Of a stretch of 64,000 nucleotides of DNA, positions 20,701-32,400 are shown piece after piece (position 1 is the stretch's first letter; each line of letters starts with the position of its first letter). The stretch lies in contig NZ_FMHY01000002.1 in NCBI RefSeq assembly GCF_900090225.1, forward strand, positions 2,976,001 through 3,040,000, written 5' to 3'. The notes beneath the pieces are model-generated. The model ran no database searches, was not told the origin of the DNA, and saw only the letters and a list, made by a program, of their open reading frames with translations. Source of the DNA: Micromonospora eburnea. GTDB lineage: Bacteria; Actinomycetota; Actinomycetes; Mycobacteriales; Micromonosporaceae. The translations under genes and the position numbers were made by a program.

Positions 20701-23700
20701 ATCCGCGCCCGGTCCACCTCGGTCAGGTGCGCGGTCATCGCGCTGGTGTCGTTCCAGTAACCCCAGGCCAGGGCGGCCGCCGGCAGCCCGTCGGCACGCC
20801 GGTACTCCGCCAGCGCGTCCAGGAAGGTGTTCGCCGCCGCGTACCCGGCCTGGCCACCGGTGCCGAGGGTCCCGGCGAACGCCGAGAAGAGGACGAAGTG
20901 GGTGAGGGGGCGGTTTCTGGTGGCCTCGTGGAGGTGCCACGCCGCGTCGACCTTGGGACCGAGGGTGGCGTGGAGGTTGTCCGGGGCGAGGTTGGTGAGG
21001 GTGGTGTCGTTGAGGGTGCCGGCGGTGTGGACGACGCCGGTGAGGGGGTGCCCGGTGCGGTCGATGTGGTCGATGACCTCGGCCAGTCGCGCCTGGTCGG
21101 TGATGTCGCAGCGGCTGACGGTGATGGTGGCGCCGAGCCCGGCGAGCTGCTGGACGAGACGGGCGGTGTCCGGGTGGTGAGCCCCCTGGCGGCTGAGCAG
21201 GTGGAGGTGGCGCGCTCCATGGTGGGCGACGAGGTGAGCCGCGGCATGTTGGGCGAGGGTGCCGGTTCCGCCGGTGACGAGGGTGGTGCCGTGGGCGTCG
21301 ACCGGTGCGGCCGGGAGGGTGAGGGCGATCTTGCCGGTGTGGCGGGCGTTGGCGAGGTACCGGAAGGCGGTGGGGGCGTGGCGGATGTCGTAGGCGCGGG
21401 TGGGCAGTGGCGGCAGGGTGCCGTCGTGGAACAGGGGCTGGAGGTGTTGGTAGAGGGCGGCGATGTGGTCTTCGCCCGGGTCCATGAGGTCGAAGGCTTG
21501 GTAGGTGGTGTTCGGATGTTCGGTGCCCCAGGCGAGTGGGTCACGGATGTCGGTTTTACCCATGTCGATGAGGCGTCCGCCTGAGGTGAGGAGGCGGCCG
21601 GAGGCGTCGAGGTGTTCGCCGGTGAGGCTGTTGAGGACGACGTCGATGCCGGGGGTGCGGTATTGCTCTTCGAAGTCGAGGGTGCGGCTGTTGGCGATGT
21701 GTTCGGGGGTGATGCCCAACGCGTGGAGGGTGGGCCATTTGGTGGGGTGGGCGGTGGTGTGGATGTGGGCGCCGAGGTGGCGGGCGACGTGGAGGGCGGC
21801 CTGCCCGACGCCGCCGGTGGCGGCGTGGATGAGGACGCGTTCGCCGGGTTGGAGGTGGGCGAGGTCGTGCAGGGCGTAGTAGGCGGTGAGGTAGGCGATG
21901 GGTGCGGTGGCGGCCTGGGTGAGGGTCCAGCCGTCGGGGATCGGGGTGACGAGGCGGTGGTCGGTGACGGCGGTCGCGCCGATGCCGTTGAACAGGCCCA
22001 TCACCTGTTGGCCGGTGTGGAGGTCGGTGACGGCGCTGCCGATTTCGGTGATGGTGCCGGCGCCTTCGCCGCCGATGGGGCGGGGGTCGTTGACGATGCC
22101 GAGGGCGACGACGACGTCGCGGAAGTTGACGCCGCCGGCGTGTAGGCGGACGCGGACTTCGTGGGGTTGCAGCGGGGCGGCGTAGTCGGGGCAGTGAACG
22201 AGGCTGAGATTGTCGAGGCTTCCACCGGAGGTGGTTTCCAGCCGCCAGGTGTCGCTGTCGGGTAGGGGCAGGCCCGCTGTCTGGTGGGCGGGTTGGAGGC
22301 GGGGGGCGTGCAGGCGGCCGTCGCGGATCGCGAGTTGCGGCTCACCACACCCCACCGCCCGGGTCAGCAGCTCCGACACGTCGTCCGTACCGGTCGCGTC
22401 GAGGTCGACGATGATGATCCGGTCCGGGTGCTCGGTCTGGCTGGAGCGCACCAGCCCCCAGCAGGCGGCGCCGGCCAGGTCGCTGATCCGGTCGTCCACG
22501 CCGGTGCTCACCGCACCCCGGGTCAGCACCACCAGCCGGCTGTCGGCCAGCGCCTCCTCGGCCAGCCACTCCTGCAACCGCAGCAGCAGCGACTCCGTCA
22601 ACCCGTGTGTCGTTCCCAGCAGGCCGGCATCCTCGTCCTCGCCGCCGGGGGCCCAGCAGGGCACCACCACGGCCTCGGCACCGATGGCACGTACGGTCTC
22701 CACCGAGTCGGCGACCCGCGCCGCCGGGAGGATCCGACGCAGCAGGTCGGCGGCGGCCTCGTCGGCACCGAGCGCGGCGAAGTCGAGCGCCCCAGGCTGT
22801 TCGACCGCCGCCTCGACACCGGCGAGGACTGGCCAGTCCAGGTGCAGCAGCCACTGCGGATCCAACCGTGGCGCGGCCGGCCCGCCGGCCTGGCGCGGTA
22901 TCTCCCGCAGCACCAGCGACCGGGCCGTCAGCACCGGCTGTCCGGCCGGGTCGTGCACGGCCAACTCGGCGCGGTCGGCGGCGGTGCGGGACAGGCGTAC
23001 CCGCAGCGACGTCGCCCCGGTGGCGTGCAGGCGCACTCCGGACCAGACGAACGGCAGCCAGACTCCGTCCCGCACGTCGTCGGACACCCCCAGGACGTGC
23101 AACGCCGCGTCCAGCAACGCCGGGTGTACGCCGAACCGATCGACGTCGGCGCGTACGCCCTCCGGCAGCGTCACCTCCGCGTAGAGGTCGTCACCCGAGT
23201 GCCACGCCCGGCGCAGGCCCTGGAACGCCGGCCCGTACCGGTAGCCCAGTTCCGCCAACTCGTCGTACAGGCCGGCCACGTCCAGCGGCTCGGCTCCGTC
23301 CGGCGGCCATGCGGTCGGCCACTCCGCCACCCCGGCCGCGATGGTGGTCAGCCGGCCCGAGGCGTTCATCGTCCAGGCCGCGTCGGTCTCCCCGGCCGGG
23401 CGGGAGTGCACCTCCACCACCCGCTGCCCGTCCGTCGGCTCGGCGAGGACGACCTGCACCTCCACGGCGCCGTCCGCCGGCAACGCCAGCGGGCTGTGCA
23501 GGGTCAATTCGTCCAGGTACGGATGCCCGCCGGCCAGCCCGGCGTGCAGCGCCATGTCGACCAGGGCCGTGGCCGGCAGCAGGCACCGGTCGGCGATGGT
23601 GTGGTCCACCAGCCACGGATGGGTGGCCGACGACAGCCGCCCGGTGAGGAGCGTACGGGCATCGCTGGCCAGGTCGAGCCGCCCGCCGAGCAGCGGATGG

Positions 23701-26468
23701 GTGCTCGGCCGCAGCCCGAGGTCGGTCGGTCGGGCGGTGGCCCCGGTCACCAGCCAGTGCCGGGTGTGCTGGAACGGGTAGGTGGGCAGGTCCAGGTGAG
23801 CGCCGGCATCGGCGGGCCGGCCGCCGACGCTGGCGGCGGCCGCGAGCAGGGTGTACTGGTGGGGCCGCTTCCGGTGCAGGGTGGGAACGGCGACGACGTC
23901 GCTCAGCGTCTGCTGGTGTAGCGCGGTGAGGGTGGCGTCGGGTCCGAGTTCGAGGAAGGTGTGTACGCCGTGTTGGTCGTGGAGTGTGGTGATGCCGTTG
24001 GCGTAGTGGACGGGGGCGAGGAGGTGTTCCACCCAGTAGTCGGGGTTGGTGAGTTGTTCGGTGGTGGCGGGTTGTCCGGTGACGTTGCTGATCACTGGGA
24101 GGGTGGGTGGGGTGTAGGTGAGGCTCGCGGCGGTGGTGCGGAACTCGTCGGCGATGGCGGCCATGTGGGGTGAGTGGAAGGCGTGGCTGACTTTGAGGGT
24201 GGTGGCCTTGCGTCCTTGTTCGCGCCATCGGGTGGCGAGTTGGTGGCAGGTGTGGTGGTCGCCGCTGATGACGATGTTGTGTGGAGTGTTGATGGCGGCG
24301 ATGGTGACGCGGTCGTGGCCGTTGATGAGTTGTTCGGCTTCGTTGCGGGTGGCTTGGAGGGCGATCATCGCGCCGGGGGTGGTGATGCTGTTCATCAGGC
24401 GGGCGCGGGTGGTGACGAGTAGGGCGGCGTCGGTGAGGGTGAGGACTCCGGCGAGGTGGGCGGCGGTGATTTCGCCGAGGGAGTGTCCGGTGAGGTAGTC
24501 GGCGTTGAGGCCGAGTTGGGTGGTGGCGACCTGGTGCAGGGCGATGTGGAGGGCGAACAGGGCGGGTTGGGTGTAGGCGGTGGTGTCCAGCAGGGCGGCG
24601 AGGTCGGTGCCGGGTTCGGCGAACACGACGTCTTGGAGGCGGTGTTCCAGGTGTGGGTTCAGGGCGTCGCAGGCCTGGTCGAACGTGTCGCGGTAGACCG
24701 GGTTGGTGGCGTACAGGTCGGCGCCCATGCCCGGGTACTGGCTGCCCTGACCCGTGAAGCAGAACGCCACCCTGCCGGGCTGGTCCACCGTGCTCGTGCT
24801 CAGGTGGGGGTGCGGCTCGCCGTTGGCCAGTGCGGTCAGCGCGGCGGTGAAGTCCTCGCGGCTGGCGGCGGTCACCACCGCCCGGTGCGCGAACCGGGTA
24901 CGCCGCGCCAGTGCCTCCGCGACCGTGGCCGGCGCGACGTCCGGATGCCCGGCAAGCCAAGCCGCCAGGCGGGCGGCGTGGTCGCGGAGCGCGTCCCCGC
25001 TCCTGGCCGACAGCAGCCACGACGCCCACCCGTCCCACGGGCTGGCGGGGGCCGGCGCGTCCGCGGTCTCCGCCGCAGGGGCCTCCTCAAGGATCACGTG
25101 CGCGTTGGTGCCGCTGATGCCGAACGACGACACCCCGGCCCGGCGCGGCTGCCCGCCCGGCGTCCAGTCCACCGCCCGGTCGAGCAGCCGCACCCGACCG
25201 CTGTCCCAGTTGACGTGCGGGGTGGGGGCGTCGATGTGCAGCGAGCGGGGCAGCAGGCCGTTCCGCATCGCCTGGACCATTTTGATCACGCCGGCGATGC
25301 CGGCGGCGGCCTGGGTGTGGCCGATGTTGGACTTGATCGACCCGAGCCAGAGTGGCTGGTCGTCGCGGCGGTGTTGTCCGTAGGTGGCGAGGAGTGCCTG
25401 GGCTTCGATGGGGTCGCCGAGGGTGGTGCCGGTGCCGTGTGCCTCGACGGCGTCGACGTCGGCGGGGGTCAACCTCGCGTTGGCCAGGGCCTGGCGGATG
25501 ACGCGTTCCTGCGCCGGTCCGTTCGGCGCGGAGAGCTGGCTGCTCGTACCGTCCTGGTTCAACGCCGAGCCGCGGATGACCGCCAGGATCGGGTGCCCGA
25601 GCCGGCGCGCCCGGGACAGCCGTTCCACCAGCACCAGACCGACGCCCTCGCCCCATCCGGTGCCGTCGGCCCCCGCCGCGAACGGCTTGCACCGTCCGTC
25701 GGCGGCCAGCCCCCGCTGCCGGGCGAACTCGACGAAGTTGTCCGGTGTGGTCATCACCGCCACACCGCCCGCGAGGGCCAGGTCACACTCCCCGTTACGG
25801 ATGGCCTGGCTGGCCAGGTGCAGCGCGACCAGCGAGGACGAGCAGGCGGTGTCCACCGTGACCGCCGGCCCCTCCAGGCCCAGCACGTACGCCACCCGCC
25901 CGGACACCACACTGGACGTGTTGCCGGTGAGCAGGTAGCCCTCGATCCCCTCCGGCGCCTGGTGCCGCTCGTGCAGCCGGGGCCCGTAATCCTGGGCGAC
26001 CACCCCGGTGAAGACGCCGGTGGTGCTGCCGCGCAGCGTGGTCGGGTCGATGCCGGCCCGCTCGATGGTCTCCCACGCGGTCTCCAGCAGCAGCCGCTGC
26101 TGCGGATCGGTGGCCAGCGCCTCCCTCGGGCTGATCGCGAAGAAACCGGGATCGAAGTCACCCGCGTCGTAGAGGAAACCGCCCTCCCGCGTGTACGTGG
26201 TGCCCGGGCTGTCCGGATCCGGGTCGTAGAGGGTGGCCAGGTCCCAACCGCGGTCGGTCGGGAACTCGCCAACCGCGTCGGTGCCGGAGGCCAGTAGCTG
26301 CCACAGCTCCTCCGGGGAGGTGACCCCGCCCGGATAGCGGCAGGCCATCCCGATGATCGCGATTGGCTCCCGCGCGCGTTCCTCGACCTCCTGCAGGCGC
26401 TGGCGGGTCTGGTACAGATCCGCGGTGGCCCGCTTGAGGTACGCGACCAGCTTCTCCTCATTCGCCAT
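8757..26468 (-). CDS. Type I modular polyketide synthase, modules 3-5 (PKS-2, 5903 aa)
   Basis: Three extension modules sit in one protein. The chosen ATG (26468) starts [11 protein letters not shown], a docking helix matching PKS-3's N terminus; a frame-open start 14 codons upstream would prefix unrelated residues. The start overlaps the PKS-1 stop by 11 bases, with GGTGAGGTGG as ribosome site inside PKS-1. Approximate domains: KS3 31-459 (Cys209), AT3 566-839 (HAFH), DH3 916-1193, ER3 1416-1719, KR3 1723-1943, ACP3 1999-2079; KS4 2101-2526 (Cys2276), AT4 2633-2906 (HAFH), DH4 2986-3259, KR4 3436-3583 (degenerate), ACP4 3656-3736; KS5 3754-4183 (Cys3927), AT5 4291-4566 (YASH), DH5 4649-4923, ER5 5146-5449, KR5 5461-5679, ACP5 5743-5819. 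The tail (5820-5903) has the acidic [11 protein letters not shown] docking pattern. Oddities are Ala1863 replacing the KR3 catalytic Ser and a KR4 without cofactor or catalytic motifs. Confidence 0.97.
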   Translation of the reverse strand: MANEEKLVAYLKRATADLYQTRQRLQEVEERAREPIAIIGMACRYPGGVTSPEELWQLLASGTDAVGEFPTDRGWDLATLYDPDPDSPGTTYTREGGFLYDAGDFDPGFFAISPREALATDPQQRLLLETAWETIERAGIDPTTLRGSTTGVFTGVVAQDYGPRLHERHQAPEGIEGYLLTGNTSSVVSGRVAYVLGLEGPAVTVDTACSSSLVALHLASQAIRNGECDLALAGGVAVMTTPDNFVEFARQRGLAADGRCKPFAAGADGTGWGEGVGLVLVERLSRARRLGHPILAVIRGSALNQDGTSSQLSAPNGPAQERVIRQALANARLTPADVDAVEAHGTGTTLGDPIEAQALLATYGQHRRDDQPLWLGSIKSNIGHTQAAAGIAGVIKMVQAMRNGLLPRSLHIDAPTPHVNWDSGRVRLLDRAVDWTPGGQPRRAGVSSFGISGTNAHVILEEAPAAETADAPAPASPWDGWASWLLSARSGDALRDHAARLAAWLAGHPDVAPATVAEALARRTRFAHRAVVTAASREDFTAALTALANGEPHPHLSTSTVDQPGRVAFCFTGQGSQYPGMGADLYATNPVYRDTFDQACDALNPHLEHRLQDVVFAEPGTDLAALLDTTAYTQPALFALHIALHQVATTQLGLNADYLTGHSLGEITAAHLAGVLTLTDAALLVTTRARLMNSITTPGAMIALQATRNEAEQLINGHDRVTIAAINTPHNIVISGDHHTCHQLATRWREQGRKATTLKVSHAFHSPHMAAIADEFRTTAASLTYTPPTLPVISNVTGQPATTEQLTNPDYWVEHLLAPVHYANGITTLHDQHGVHTFLELGPDATLTALHQQTLSDVVAVPTLHRKRPHQYTLLAAAASVGGRPADAGAHLDLPTYPFQHTRHWLVTGATARPTDLGLRPSTHPLLGGRLDLASDARTLLTGRLSSATHPWLVDHTIADRCLLPATALVDMALHAGLAGGHPYLDELTLHSPLALPADGAVEVQVVLAEPTDGQRVVEVHSRPAGETDAAWTMNASGRLTTIAAGVAEWPTAWPPDGAEPLDVAGLYDELAELGYRYGPAFQGLRRAWHSGDDLYAEVTLPEGVRADVDRFGVHPALLDAALHVLGVSDDVRDGVWLPFVWSGVRLHATGATSLRVRLSRTAADRAELAVHDPAGQPVLTARSLVLREIPRQAGGPAAPRLDPQWLLHLDWPVLAGVEAAVEQPGALDFAALGADEAAADLLRRILPAARVADSVETVRAIGAEAVVVPCWAPGGEDEDAGLLGTTHGLTESLLLRLQEWLAEEALADSRLVVLTRGAVSTGVDDRISDLAGAACWGLVRSSQTEHPDRIIIVDLDATGTDDVSELLTRAVGCGEPQLAIRDGRLHAPRLQPAHQTAGLPLPDSDTWRLETTSGGSLDNLSLVHCPDYAAPLQPHEVRVRLHAGGVNFRDVVVALGIVNDPRPIGGEGAGTITEIGSAVTDLHTGQQVMGLFNGIGATAVTDHRLVTPIPDGWTLTQAATAPIAYLTAYYALHDLAHLQPGERVLIHAATGGVGQAALHVARHLGAHIHTTAHPTKWPTLHALGITPEHIANSRTLDFEEQYRTPGIDVVLNSLTGEHLDASGRLLTSGGRLIDMGKTDIRDPLAWGTEHPNTTYQAFDLMDPGEDHIAALYQHLQPLFHDGTLPPLPTRAYDIRHAPTAFRYLANARHTGKIALTLPAAPVDAHGTTLVTGGTGTLAQHAAAHLVAHHGARHLHLLSRQGAHHPDTARLVQQLAGLGATITVSRCDITDQARLAEVIDHIDRTGHPLTGVVHTAGTLNDTTLTNLAPDNLHATLGPKVDAAWHLHEATRNRPLTHFVLFSAFAGTLGTGGQAGYAAANTFLDALAEYRRADGLPAAALAWGYWNDTSAMTAHLTEVDRARMARTGSLGLDTNEGLALLDAALTHTHPTLAPVKLHRPTLRNQPHIPAILTALAGAPSRRAVAGDGDDAGGALMDRLAGLGADERRAALEDLLRTTVAVVLGHATAESIQLGRAFRDLGFDSLTSVELRNRLSTVTDLQLPATLVFDHPTPAAVVEYLAGRLPGRAGQPAAVARVVRTAAADEPIAIVGMACRYPGGAGNPEELWELLASGRDAIGEFPTDRGWRLERLYDPRPEHAGTTYAREAGFIAGATDFDAAFFGISPREATAMDPQQRLLLETAWESIERAGIDPTSLRGSATGVFTGLAFDEYGPRMHEAPEAYEGFMLTGNTTSVASGRVAYLLGLEGPAVTVDTACSSSLVAMHLAAQAIRNGECDMALAGGVTVMATPGMLIEFSRQRGLAPDGRCKPFAAAADGTGWGEGVGLLLLERQSVAQERGHQILAVIRGSAVNQDGASNGLTAPNGPSQERVIRQALANARLTPADVDAVEAHGTGTTLGDPIEAQALLATYGQHRRDDQPLWLGSIKSNIGHTQAAAGVAGVIKMVLSMRHGLLPRSLHIDAPSPHVDWTSGNVRLLDEPVEWRRNGHPRRGAVSSFGVSGTNAHVIIEEAPATTPAVTPSVDPWDGWVSWVLSAKTEPALRAYAGRLGGWLAEHEEDVTPAEVGDALARRSRFPHRAVLVARTGDEFAAALAALSEGRPHPVVVTGSTGDPGRTAFCFTGQGSQYPGMGADLYATNPVYRDTFDQACDALNPHLEHRLQDVVFAEPGTDLAALLDTTAYTQPALFALHIALHQVATTQLGLNADYLTGHSLGEITAAHLAGVLTLTDAALLVTTRARLMNSITTPGAMIALQATRNEAEQLINGHDDVTIAAINTPHNIVISGDHHTCHQLATQWREQGRKATTLKVSHAFHSPHMAAIADEFRTTAASLTYTPPTLPVISNVTGQPATTEQLTNPDYWVEHLLAPVHYADGITTLHDQHGVHTFLELGPDATLTALHQQTLSDVVAVSALHKDRPGPRALLAAAAALDARPAGGHPQLDLPTYPFQSTRHWLSGTHRTTPADLGLHPTRHAVLTTRLDLASEGGTVLAGRLAAGTSWLDDHRVLATRLLPASAFLDLALHVGVSTGHPYLTELTVPTPLPVPDGRAVQVQVTVAVADDAGRRTVTIHARDAESEPDAAWTRHGGGILGTTAPAAPPAAPPAAPVWPPAGAEPVDVTDVYARLGAAGHRPGPTLRCLREAWRQDGGLVVEVALDEEQRAEATQHALHPALLEAALHPLLADLGIRQPDATPTVIGWSEVRLLATGATALRVLLRPAGDGRFTLAGYDPAGQPVLTAAIDTGKLPVNRLAATGPAPELYALAWEQWPVPEPAGVSDAAGTVWSYRTPEAELADPVNAAGRAVALLQSAVGDPAGPPLVVLTRHAVAALPGEDPRDLPAAAVWGAAGAAQAAEPGRIVLVDTDGLPESEAVQDRAVAAAVAASEPRLALRTGAVLVPRLVRTAVDAPVTAGFGPDSTVLVTGDARAVAAARDLVTRHGVRRLLLAGTVDAAPAVGALTGIGAQVTVTGGDTTDPDALTDLLATVDPAHPVTAVLHAGGDPATAWALHEATRQLDLAAFVLLSDVAGTLGTPGESARGGDAAFLDALAHHRRAYGLTAVSVAGGAADAPRPDGVVPASGSGPLDLALATGAAVLLAGRVSEPAGPVPAPLRGLFRARLRDAVDDAGPLTYAERLAARPPAEQRKALHDLVLGAVATVAGLESADAVDPEQAFKDLGFTSLTAVELRNRLGAATGLTLPATLVFDRPTPTAVVDHLRELVSGVPAARAAAPVRVAAVDEPVAIIGMACRYPGGIGSPEQLWQLVISEGDAISEFPDGRGWDIEAIYHPEPGTPGTTYTRHGGFLADAAGFDAAFFGINAREAAAMDPQQRLLLETAWEAVERAGIDPAGLRGTATGVFTGVIDNDYGPRFDEVPEDYEGYLMTGATTALASGRIAYTLGLEGPAMTVDTACSSSLVAMHLAAQAIRNGECDLALAGGVTVLATPGGFVEFSRQRGLSPDGRCKPFAAAADGFGFSEGVGLVLLERLSVARERGHRILAVVRGSAVNQDGASNGLTAPNGPAQERVIRQALANARLTPADVDAVEAHGTGTTLGDPIEAQALLATYGQQRRDDQPLWLGSIKSNIGHTQAAAGVAGVIKMVVAMQQGMLPRSLHIDAPTPHVDWDSGSVRLLDRVVDWKPNGHLRRAAVSAFGMSGTNAHLILEEFPTEPVAVPALDGPDELTDLPGGGWVPWLLSAKTDTSLREYARRLRDWAADTDGLDLVGVAHALVGRSTFPCRAVVLGRTVEEMREALTALADGVEHDNLTVGEARDGGRVGFIYPGQGSQWPAMAHQLYRTSTVFRDSINTTDATLRRHVDWSLLDVILEKPDAASLDRVDVVQPVLFAVTTALTALWRHHGINPDAVIGHSQGEITAAHATGILALDQAARLITHRGQALTTIEGTGGMLAVTGPTPDELPDLLTRLVPEHAASLHLAAHNAPTSSVLSGTPHAIQAAHQALTSHGLTAKIIPVSYASHCPHIDPLQAELTKATVNPQSSDTTFYSSTRQQAVPGTELTIDYWWDNLRQPVHFHPTLQTLTTDGHHTLIEISPHPLLAPTIDNDTTVCHTLRRDTDPWHTLLTNTAHLHTHTNHPITWTHLLPTTQTHTTPPTYPFHHQPYWLTGRRNRRQDGPQHPLLTGQLATPTGQRLFTGQLSTRSHPWLVDHAITAGCLLPATAYVDLALHAGAGTGHRHLDELALHQPLFLTEQPTDVQVTLDPPDEEDRRRLTVHSRPSGRTDETAWTHHATATLTVEPSTAPPAAGTEWPPVGADPLTVDGVYEWLAELGYRYGPAFQGLRRAWRAGDDLYAEVALPETVRGDVDGYGIHPALLDAALHVLALAADGDVSRVQLPFVWSGVRLHATGATSVRVHLVRRGGDQAALIVYDPAGEPVLDARSLVLREVPVDGAERGDVRVDPQWLLHVDWLPIEPAERVEVGPVAVLSDDPEAVDRWSAAFGTVSAYPTMAALGEAVTAGGPAVRTVVLPWPGVGPVVDGADVDVLAATHGSTESLLRVLQEWLAEEALADSRLVVLTRGAVSTGVDDRISDLAAATCWGMLRTGLAEHPDRITVMDLDENAESIAALDGAVGCGEPQLAIRDGRLHAPRLQPAHQTAGLPLPDSDTWRLETTSGGSLDNLSLVHCPDYAAPLQPHEVRVRLHAGGVNFRDVVVALGIVNDPRPIGGEGAGTITEIGSAVTGLHLGQQVMGLFNGIGATAVTDHRLVTPIPDGWTLTQAATAPIAYLTAYYALHDLAHLQPGERVLIHAATGGVGQAALHVARHLGAHIHTTAHPTKWPTLHALGITPEHIANSRTLDFEEQYRTPGIDVVLNSLTGEHLDASGRLLTPGGRLIDMGKTDIRDPLAWGTEHPNTIYQAFDLMDPGEDHIAALYEHLQPLFHDGTLPPLPTRAYDIRHAPTAFRYLANARHTGKIALTLPSPTAAARRRSGSAGTSEGTTLITGGTGTLAQHTATHLLTHHDVRHLHLLSRQGPHHPHAAALIHQLTGLGATITVSRCDTTDRNQLAEVIDHIDHTGHPLTGVVHTAGTLNDTTLANLTPAQLHATLDPKIDTAWHLHEATRNHPLTHFVLFSSSSGTIDTPGQANYAAANAFLDAIAQHRRDLGLPATSTAWGYWTQKTGMTGHLSEVDRARMARAGSLGLETEEGLALLDAALTHTHPNLVPVKLHLPTLRNQTRLPAILTALVGGPARRAAEEQVVGGRSLAEQLGALPAGERPRLLLDLVRGHVAVVLGQGSPASVPEGSPFKDLGFDSLTSVELRNRLRTATGLQLPATLVFDHPTPTAVAEYLAGQLAPTQQTPPTSVLAELDRVEAALAVVAMDETERGRAEDRLRDLLRRLDGLRPAGADLDDVVDLESATDEELFSALDKELGGSPS
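10140..11176. repeat. 1037-bp ER repeat, copy 1 (module 5)
   Basis: Covers the whole enoylreductase and is near-identical to the equal-length block at 21324 in module 3. Flanking sequence on both sides differs. Confidence 0.9.
12644..13884. repeat. 1241-bp AT/KS-AT linker repeat, copy 2 (module 5)
   Basis: Same block as at 6001. This copy lacks the long [13 protein letters not shown] linker extension beyond 13884 and instead joins a [11 protein letters not shown] linker, so the right repeat boundary lies close to here. Confidence 0.9.
15260..20170 (-). other. PKS module 4: KS-AT(malonyl)-DH(doubtful)-KR(degenerate)-ACP, predicted ketone
   Basis: The AT has HAFH. The DH motif is [10 protein letters not shown] without the Gly, and the catalytic Asp of LLDAALH is Glu3192 (codon 16893-16895). 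The KR cofactor loop is VTGDARAV, the region with the catalytic Lys is missing, and Arg, Ala and Asp stand where Tyr, Asn and Ser are expected. The ACP has GFTSL. Confidence 0.85.
17722..18567. repeat. 846-bp malonyl-AT repeat, copy 2 (module 4)
   Basis: Same block as at 891. Single-base differences from the module 7 copy are visible, for example near 18109. Confidence 0.9.
21324..22360. repeat. 1037-bp ER repeat, copy 2 (module 3)
   Basis: Partner of the block at 10140. Visible differences are scattered single bases, for example near 21450, 21507 and 22015. Confidence 0.9.
23923..24768. repeat. 846-bp malonyl-AT repeat, copy 3 (module 3)
   Basis: Same block as at 891. A few substitutions are visible near 24000, 24125 and 24230. 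Confidence 0.9.
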
Positions 26469-29400
26469 CCGTGGCCACCTCACCGGTGAGATCGAGCTGC
26501 GTGAGTTCAACGTCCAGGTCCTGGTCGAGCAGGTGGAAGAGCTCCTCCGGCGTGGCCGAGAGGATGTCGCCGGCGAGCGCCGGCCCCGGCTCCACGCCGG
26601 TGAGCTGGTGCAGGAGTCCTCGGAGGCGGGCGACCAGCGCGTCCCGCCCGGTTGAGGTGTCGCCGTTCAAGGCCCGTACCGCTGTCTCCAGCCGGTCCAG
26701 TTCGGCCAGTGCCAGCTCTGCCGGGTCGGGCTGCCGCGGTGCCAGCTGGTCCCGCAGGTACGCGGCCAGCGCGACCGGGGTCGGGTGGTCGAAGACGACG
26801 GTGGCGGGCAGGGGCAGACCGGTGAGCCGGCTGAGCTGGTTGCGGAACTCCAACGCGGTCAGCGAGTTGAGACCCAGTTCGAGGAAGCCGCGGTTCTCCC
26901 CGATCCGCGAGGCGTCGGCGTGCCCGAGCGCCTTCGCCAACTGGGCGCGGATCAGCTCCGTCAGCGTGCGCTGCTGCTCGGTGCCGTCCTGGTCCCGCAG
27001 CAGGGGGACCCACTGGGTGGTGGCGGCCCCGGTCGTGTTGGTGGGTTGGGTGAGGTGGGTGGGGAGGTTGGTGGGGTTGAGGTGGGCGGTGATGGGGGTG
27101 GGGTTGGTGGTGGTGAGGGCGGTGTTGAGGAGGGTGAGGGCGTGGGGGGTGGTCAGTGGGGTGATGCCGGTGTTTTGGAGGCGTTGGAGGTCGGTGTTGT
27201 GTAGGTGGGCGGTGAGGGTGCTGGTGTCGGTCCAGTAGCCCCAGTTGAGGCTGGTGGCGGGTTGGTTGTTCTGGTGGCGGTGTTGGGCGAGGGCGTTTTG
27301 GAAGGTGTTGGCGGCGGCGTAGTTGGCTTGGCCGGGGGTGCCGAGGGTGGCGGCGATGGAGGAGTAGAGGAGGAAGTGGGTGAGGCAGTGGTGGTGGGTG
27401 AGGGTGTGCAGGTGCCAGGTGGCGTCGACTTTGGGGTCGAGGGTGGTGTGGAGCTGGTGGGGGGTGAGGTTGGTGAGGGTGGCGTCGTGGAGGGTGCCGG
27501 CGGTGTGGATGACCGCGCCGAGTGGGTGATCGCTGTGGTCGATGTGGTTGATGACCTCGGCTAGGTGTTGCCGGTCGGTGGTGTCACAGGTGGTGATGGT
27601 GATGGTGGCGCCGTGGCTGGTGAGGTGGTGGATGAGGTGGGCTGCGTCGGGGTGGTGGGGGCCCTGTCGGCTGATGAGGTGCAGGTGGCGGGCGCCGTGG
27701 TGGGCGATGAGGTGGATGGCGGTGTGCCGGGCGAGGGTGCCGGTGCCGCCGGTGATGAGCGTCGTACGCTCCGGGTCGAACGGTCGCGCTGCTGGTGCGG
27801 GGGCCGGGCCGGGGTGGCTGCGCGGTGACGCGGCGGAGGATGGACCGGTGTCGGGGGCGAGGCGGGCGGCGTGCGGCACACCGGCCCGGAGGGCCAGCTG
27901 CGGGTGACCGCCAGCGAGGGCGGCCGCGAGTGTGCTGAGGCTTCGCGGGGTGCGGTCGGTGTCGACGAGGGCGATGCGGTCCGGGTGTTCGGTCTGCGCG
28001 GTACGGACCAGACCCCAACAGGTGGCGGCCGGCAGGTTGGTCAGCTCGTCCTGGGCGTCGACGCTGATCGCGCCGGTGGTGAGGACGGTCATCCGGGCGC
28101 CGGTGAAGGCCGACTGGGTGAGGAAGGCCTGCAGGGTGTGCAGGAGTTGTTCGGTGGCCTGGTGCACGGCCGCCGGCACATCGGCGTCGTCCTCGGCGGT
28201 GTGGTCGGCCAGCGGGACGACGACCTGCGCGGGGGCTGCGACTTCCCCGCCGGTGACGGCCTGCTGAAGGGCGTCCAGGTTCGGATAGCAGGGCAGGTCC
28301 CACCCGGGCACCGGGCCGCCGATGGTCACCCACCCCTGCATGGCGGCCGGACCGGTGGGCGGCGTGACCGGCACCCAGTCCAGCCGCCACACCTGTCCCC
28401 GCGCGGTGGCCTGCCCAGGCAGGTCGTCCACCGGCACCGGCCGGAACTCCACCTTCGCCACCGACAGCACCGGCGACCCGGTCCCGTCCACCGCCACCAG
28501 CGCGCACCCGTACGTACCGTCCGACCGCAGCCGGATCCGAAGGTCGGTCGCTCCCGCCGCGTGCAGCCGTACGCCCGACCAGGTCATCGGCAACGCCACC
28601 GCACCCTCGCCGGCCGCGCCGTCCGGCGTGGCGAGCCGCATCGCGGCGTCCAACAGCGCGGGGTGCAGGACGTGGCCGTTCACGCCGTCGACGCGTACCT
28701 CCGCGGCGAACTCCCCGTCGCGCTGCCAGCCGGCGACCAGGCTGTCGATGCCCAGTTCCCAACCGTCCGCCGCCGCCCGTTCCCGCGACGCGGCCAGGTC
28801 GACAGCGGCCCACCCCGACGGTGGCCAGGTGGCCTCCGGATCGTGGGCCGGCGCGTCCGACGAGGAGAGGAGGCCGGTGGCGTGTCGGCTCCAGACCACC
28901 TCTGCGTCGGCGCTGTCGCCTACGGCCCCCACGTGGACCGTGATCGGCCGCCGGCCGGAGCCGTCGGCGGCTGTCACGGTCACCTGAACCCGTAGGTGTC
29001 CCTGCTGCGGCAGCACCACCGGTTCCCGTACGGTCAGCTCGTCGACCTGGTCGCAGCCCACCTGGACCGCCGCGTGCAGCGCCAGATCGAGTGTGGCGGT
29101 CGGCGGCAGCAGCATCGCGCCCCGCAGTCGATACTCGGCGAGCCAGGTCTGCTCACCGGCGCCCAGCCGGCCGGTCAGCACGACGTCCGGCGTACCGGCC
29201 AGTTCGAGGGCCGCCGGCAGGACCGGGTGTGCGCTGGGCCGGAGCCCGAGGTGCTGGGTGTCGGTGGCCGGGTTCGCGTTGAGCCAGTAGTGCCGTCGTT
29301 CGAAGGGGTACGTGGGTGGGGTGGTGTGGGTCTGGGTTGTTGGGAGTAGGTGGGCCCAGGTGATGGGGTGGTTGGTGTGGGTGTGGAGGTGGGCGGTGTT

Positions 29401-32400
29401 GGTGAGGAGGGTGTGCCAGGGGTCGGTGTCGCGGCGGAGGGTGTGGCAGACGGTGGTGTCGTTGTCGATGGTGGGGGCGAGGAGGGGGTGTGGGCTGATC
29501 TCGATGAGGGTGTGGTGTCCGTCGGTGGTCAGGTGTTGGAGGGTGGGGTGGAAGTGGACGGGGTGGCGCAGGTTGTCCCACCAGTAGTCGATGGTCAGTT
29601 CGGTGCCGGGGACGGCTTGTTGGCGGGTGCTGCTGTAGAACGTGGTGTCGCTGCTCTGGGGGCTGACGGTGGCCTTGGTCAGTTCGGCTTGTAGTGGGTC
29701 GATGTGGGGGCAGTGGCTGGCGTAGCTGACCGGGATGATTTTGGCGGTCAGGCCGTGGCTGGTGAGGGCTTGGTGGGCGGCTTGGATGGCGTGGGGGGTG
29801 CCGGAGAGGACGCTGCTGGTGGGCGCGTTGTGGGCGGCGAGGTGCAGGCTCGCGGCGTGTTCGGGCACCAGTCGGGTCAGCAGGTCGGGTAGTTCGTCGG
29901 GGGTGGGGCCGGTGACGGCGAGCATGCCGCCGGTGCCTTCGATGGTGGTCAGCGCCTGTCCGCGGTGGGCGATGAGCCGTGCGGCCTGGTCGAGGGCGAG
30001 GATCCCGGTGGCGTGGGCGGCGGTGATCTCGCCCTGGGAATGGCCGATGACGGCATCAGGGTTGATGCCGTGGTGCCGCCACAGTGCGGTGAGCGCGGTG
30101 GTGACCGCGAACAGGACCGGTTGGACGACATCGACCCGGTCCAGGCTGGCCGCGTCGGGTTTTTCCAGGATTATGTCGAGCAGTGACCAGTCGACGTGCC
30201 GGCGCAGGGTGGCGTCGGTGGTGTTGATGCTGTCGCGGAAGACGGTCGAGGTGCGGTAGAGCTGGTGGGCCATGGCGGGCCATTGACTGCCCTGACCGGG
30301 GTAGATGAACCCGATCCTGCCGCCGTCTCGGGCCTCACCGACGGTCAGGTTGTCGTGCTCGACCCCGTCGGCCAGAGCGGTGAGGGCTTCGCGCATCTCC
30401 TCGACGGTGCGACCGAGAACGACCGCCCGGCACGGGAACGTGCTACGCCCGACGAGGGCGTGGGCGACGCCGACCAGGTCCAGGCCGTCCGTGTCAGCGG
30501 CCCAGTCCCGCAGCCGGCGGGCGTACTCCCGCAACGACGTCTCGGTCTTCGCAGACAGCAGCCAGGGCACCCACCCACCACCGGGCAGGTCGGTCAACTC
30601 GGCGTCGTCCCCGTCGGCCGGTGTCGTCGAGGTCGGGGTGGCATCCGATCCGGTCTGTTCCGGCCCGCTGCCGGCCGGCTCATCAGCCGGGGCCTCCTCG
30701 ATGATCAGATGCGCGTTGGTACCGCTGATGCCGAAGGAGGAGATGCCGGCCCGCCGTGGCTGCCCGTTCGGCTTCCACTCGACGGGCCGGTCGAGCAGGC
30801 GGACGTTGCCGGCGGTCCAGTCGACGTGGGGGGTGGGGGCGTCGATGTGCAGCGAGCGGGGCAGTGTGCCGTACCGCATCGCCTGGACCATTTTGATCAC
30901 GCCGGCGACCCCGGCGGCGGCCTGCGTGTGCCCGATGTTCGACTTCACCGAGCCGAGCCACAGCGGCTGGTCGTCCCGCCGCTGCTGGCCGTACGTGGCC
31001 AGGAGGGCCTGGGCCTCGATCGGGTCGCCGAGGGTGGTGCCGGTGCCGTGGGCCTCCACGACGTCGACGTCGGCGGGGGTCAACCTCGCGTTGGCCAGGG
31101 CCTGGCGGATGACGCGTTCCTGCGCCGGTCCGTTCGGTGCGGTCAGCCCGTTGCTGGCGCCGTCCTGGTTGACCGCCGAGCCGCGGAGAACGGCCAGGAT
31201 CTGGTGGCCGCGCTCCTGTGCCACCGACTGCCGCTCCAGCAGCAGTAGGCCCACACCCTCGCCCCAGCCGGTGCCATCGGCGGCGGCGGCGAACGGCTTG
31301 CACCGGCCGTCCGGTGCCAGGCCGCGCTGCCGGCTGAACTCGACCAGCACCGTTGGGGTCGCCATCACCGTGACCCCACCCGCGAGGGCCAGGTCGCACT
31401 CACCGTTGCGGATGGCCTGTGCTGCCAGGTGCATCGCCACCAGCGACGACGAACACGCCGTGTCCACGGTGACCGCCGGCCCCTCCAACCCCAGGGTGTA
31501 CGCGATCCGCCCCGAGGCGACACTGCTGATGCTTCCCGTCAACAGGTGACCCTCGAAGCCCTCCGGTGCCCGCTGGATCCGGCCTCCGTAGTCGTCGTAC
31601 ATCACTCCGGTGAAGACACCGGTCGCGCTGCCGCGCAGGCTGGTCGGATCGACACCGGCCCGCTCGACGCACTCCCACGCCGTCTCCAGCAGCAGCCGCT
31701 GCTGCGGATCCATCGCCGTCGCCTCACGCGGACTGATCCCGAAGAACTCCGCGTCGAACCGGGCCGCCTCGTACAGGAATCCCCCGTGCCGGGTGTACGT
31801 CGTCCCGGTCCGCGCCGGGTCTGGGTCGTAGAGACCGGCCAGGTCCCAGCCGCGGTCCTCCGGCAACCCGCCGATCGCGTCACTGCCGTTGATCACCAGG
31901 TCCCACAACTGCTCCGGACTGCTCACCCCACCCGGGTACCGGCAGGCCATCCCCACGATCACCACCGGGTCGTCCAGCGCCGTCGCAGGCGTGGGCGCGA
32001 CCGCCGTCCGCTCCGTCCCGTCGGGTACGGCGGAGACCCGGGCCAGTAGTTGACCGACCACCGCGGCGGGGGTGGGGTGGTCGAAGACCAGCGTCGCCGG
32101 CAACCGGAGACCTGTCGTGGCGCTTAACCGGTTGCGCAGCTCCACCGACACCAGCGAGTCGAACCCCAGCTCCTTGAAGGCCCGGTCCAGCGGCACCGCC
32201 GAGGCGGAGGGCAGGCCGAGCACCGTCGCCACCGCGTTCCGCACCAGTTCGCGTACCGCTTCCTCGCGGGCGGGCTCGGGAAGGCCGGCGAGCTGCTCCC
32301 GCCACCGGCCGCCGGACGGGGTGGTCCGGCTGGGTTGGGTGAGGTGGGTGGGGAGGTTGGTGGGGTTGAGGTGGGCGGTGATGGGGGTGGGGTTGGTGGT

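Larger units (their letters stand above)
20220..26375 (-). other. PKS module 3: KS-AT(malonyl)-DH-ER-KR-ACP, KR with Ser to Ala
   Basis: This has the layout of a fully reducing module. The AT has HAFH. The DH has [10 protein letters not shown]. The ER has the nucleotide loop [11 protein letters not shown]. In the KR, cofactor loop GGTGTLA, Lys, Tyr1876 and Asn are present, but the residue 13 before the Tyr is Ala1863 (codon 20880-20882) instead of Ser. Confidence 0.85.
26760..31985 (-). other. PKS module 2: KS-AT(methylmalonyl)-DH(inactive)-KR-ACP, predicted hydroxyl
   Basis: The KS Cys codon is 31453-31455. The AT is nearly identical to AT1 and has YASH. The DH motif reads [10 protein letters not shown]: codon 29131-29133 encodes Tyr where the catalytic His belongs, and the second motif is LLDAAMR. 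The KR is nearly identical to KR1 with all catalytic residues. The ACP has LGLNSL, keeping the phosphopantetheine Ser. Confidence 0.85.

Noticed and set aside
26469..26510. A start 14 codons upstream for PKS-2
   Set aside because: MANEEKL at 26468 aligns with the PKS-3 start and has a ribosome site; the extension does not align.
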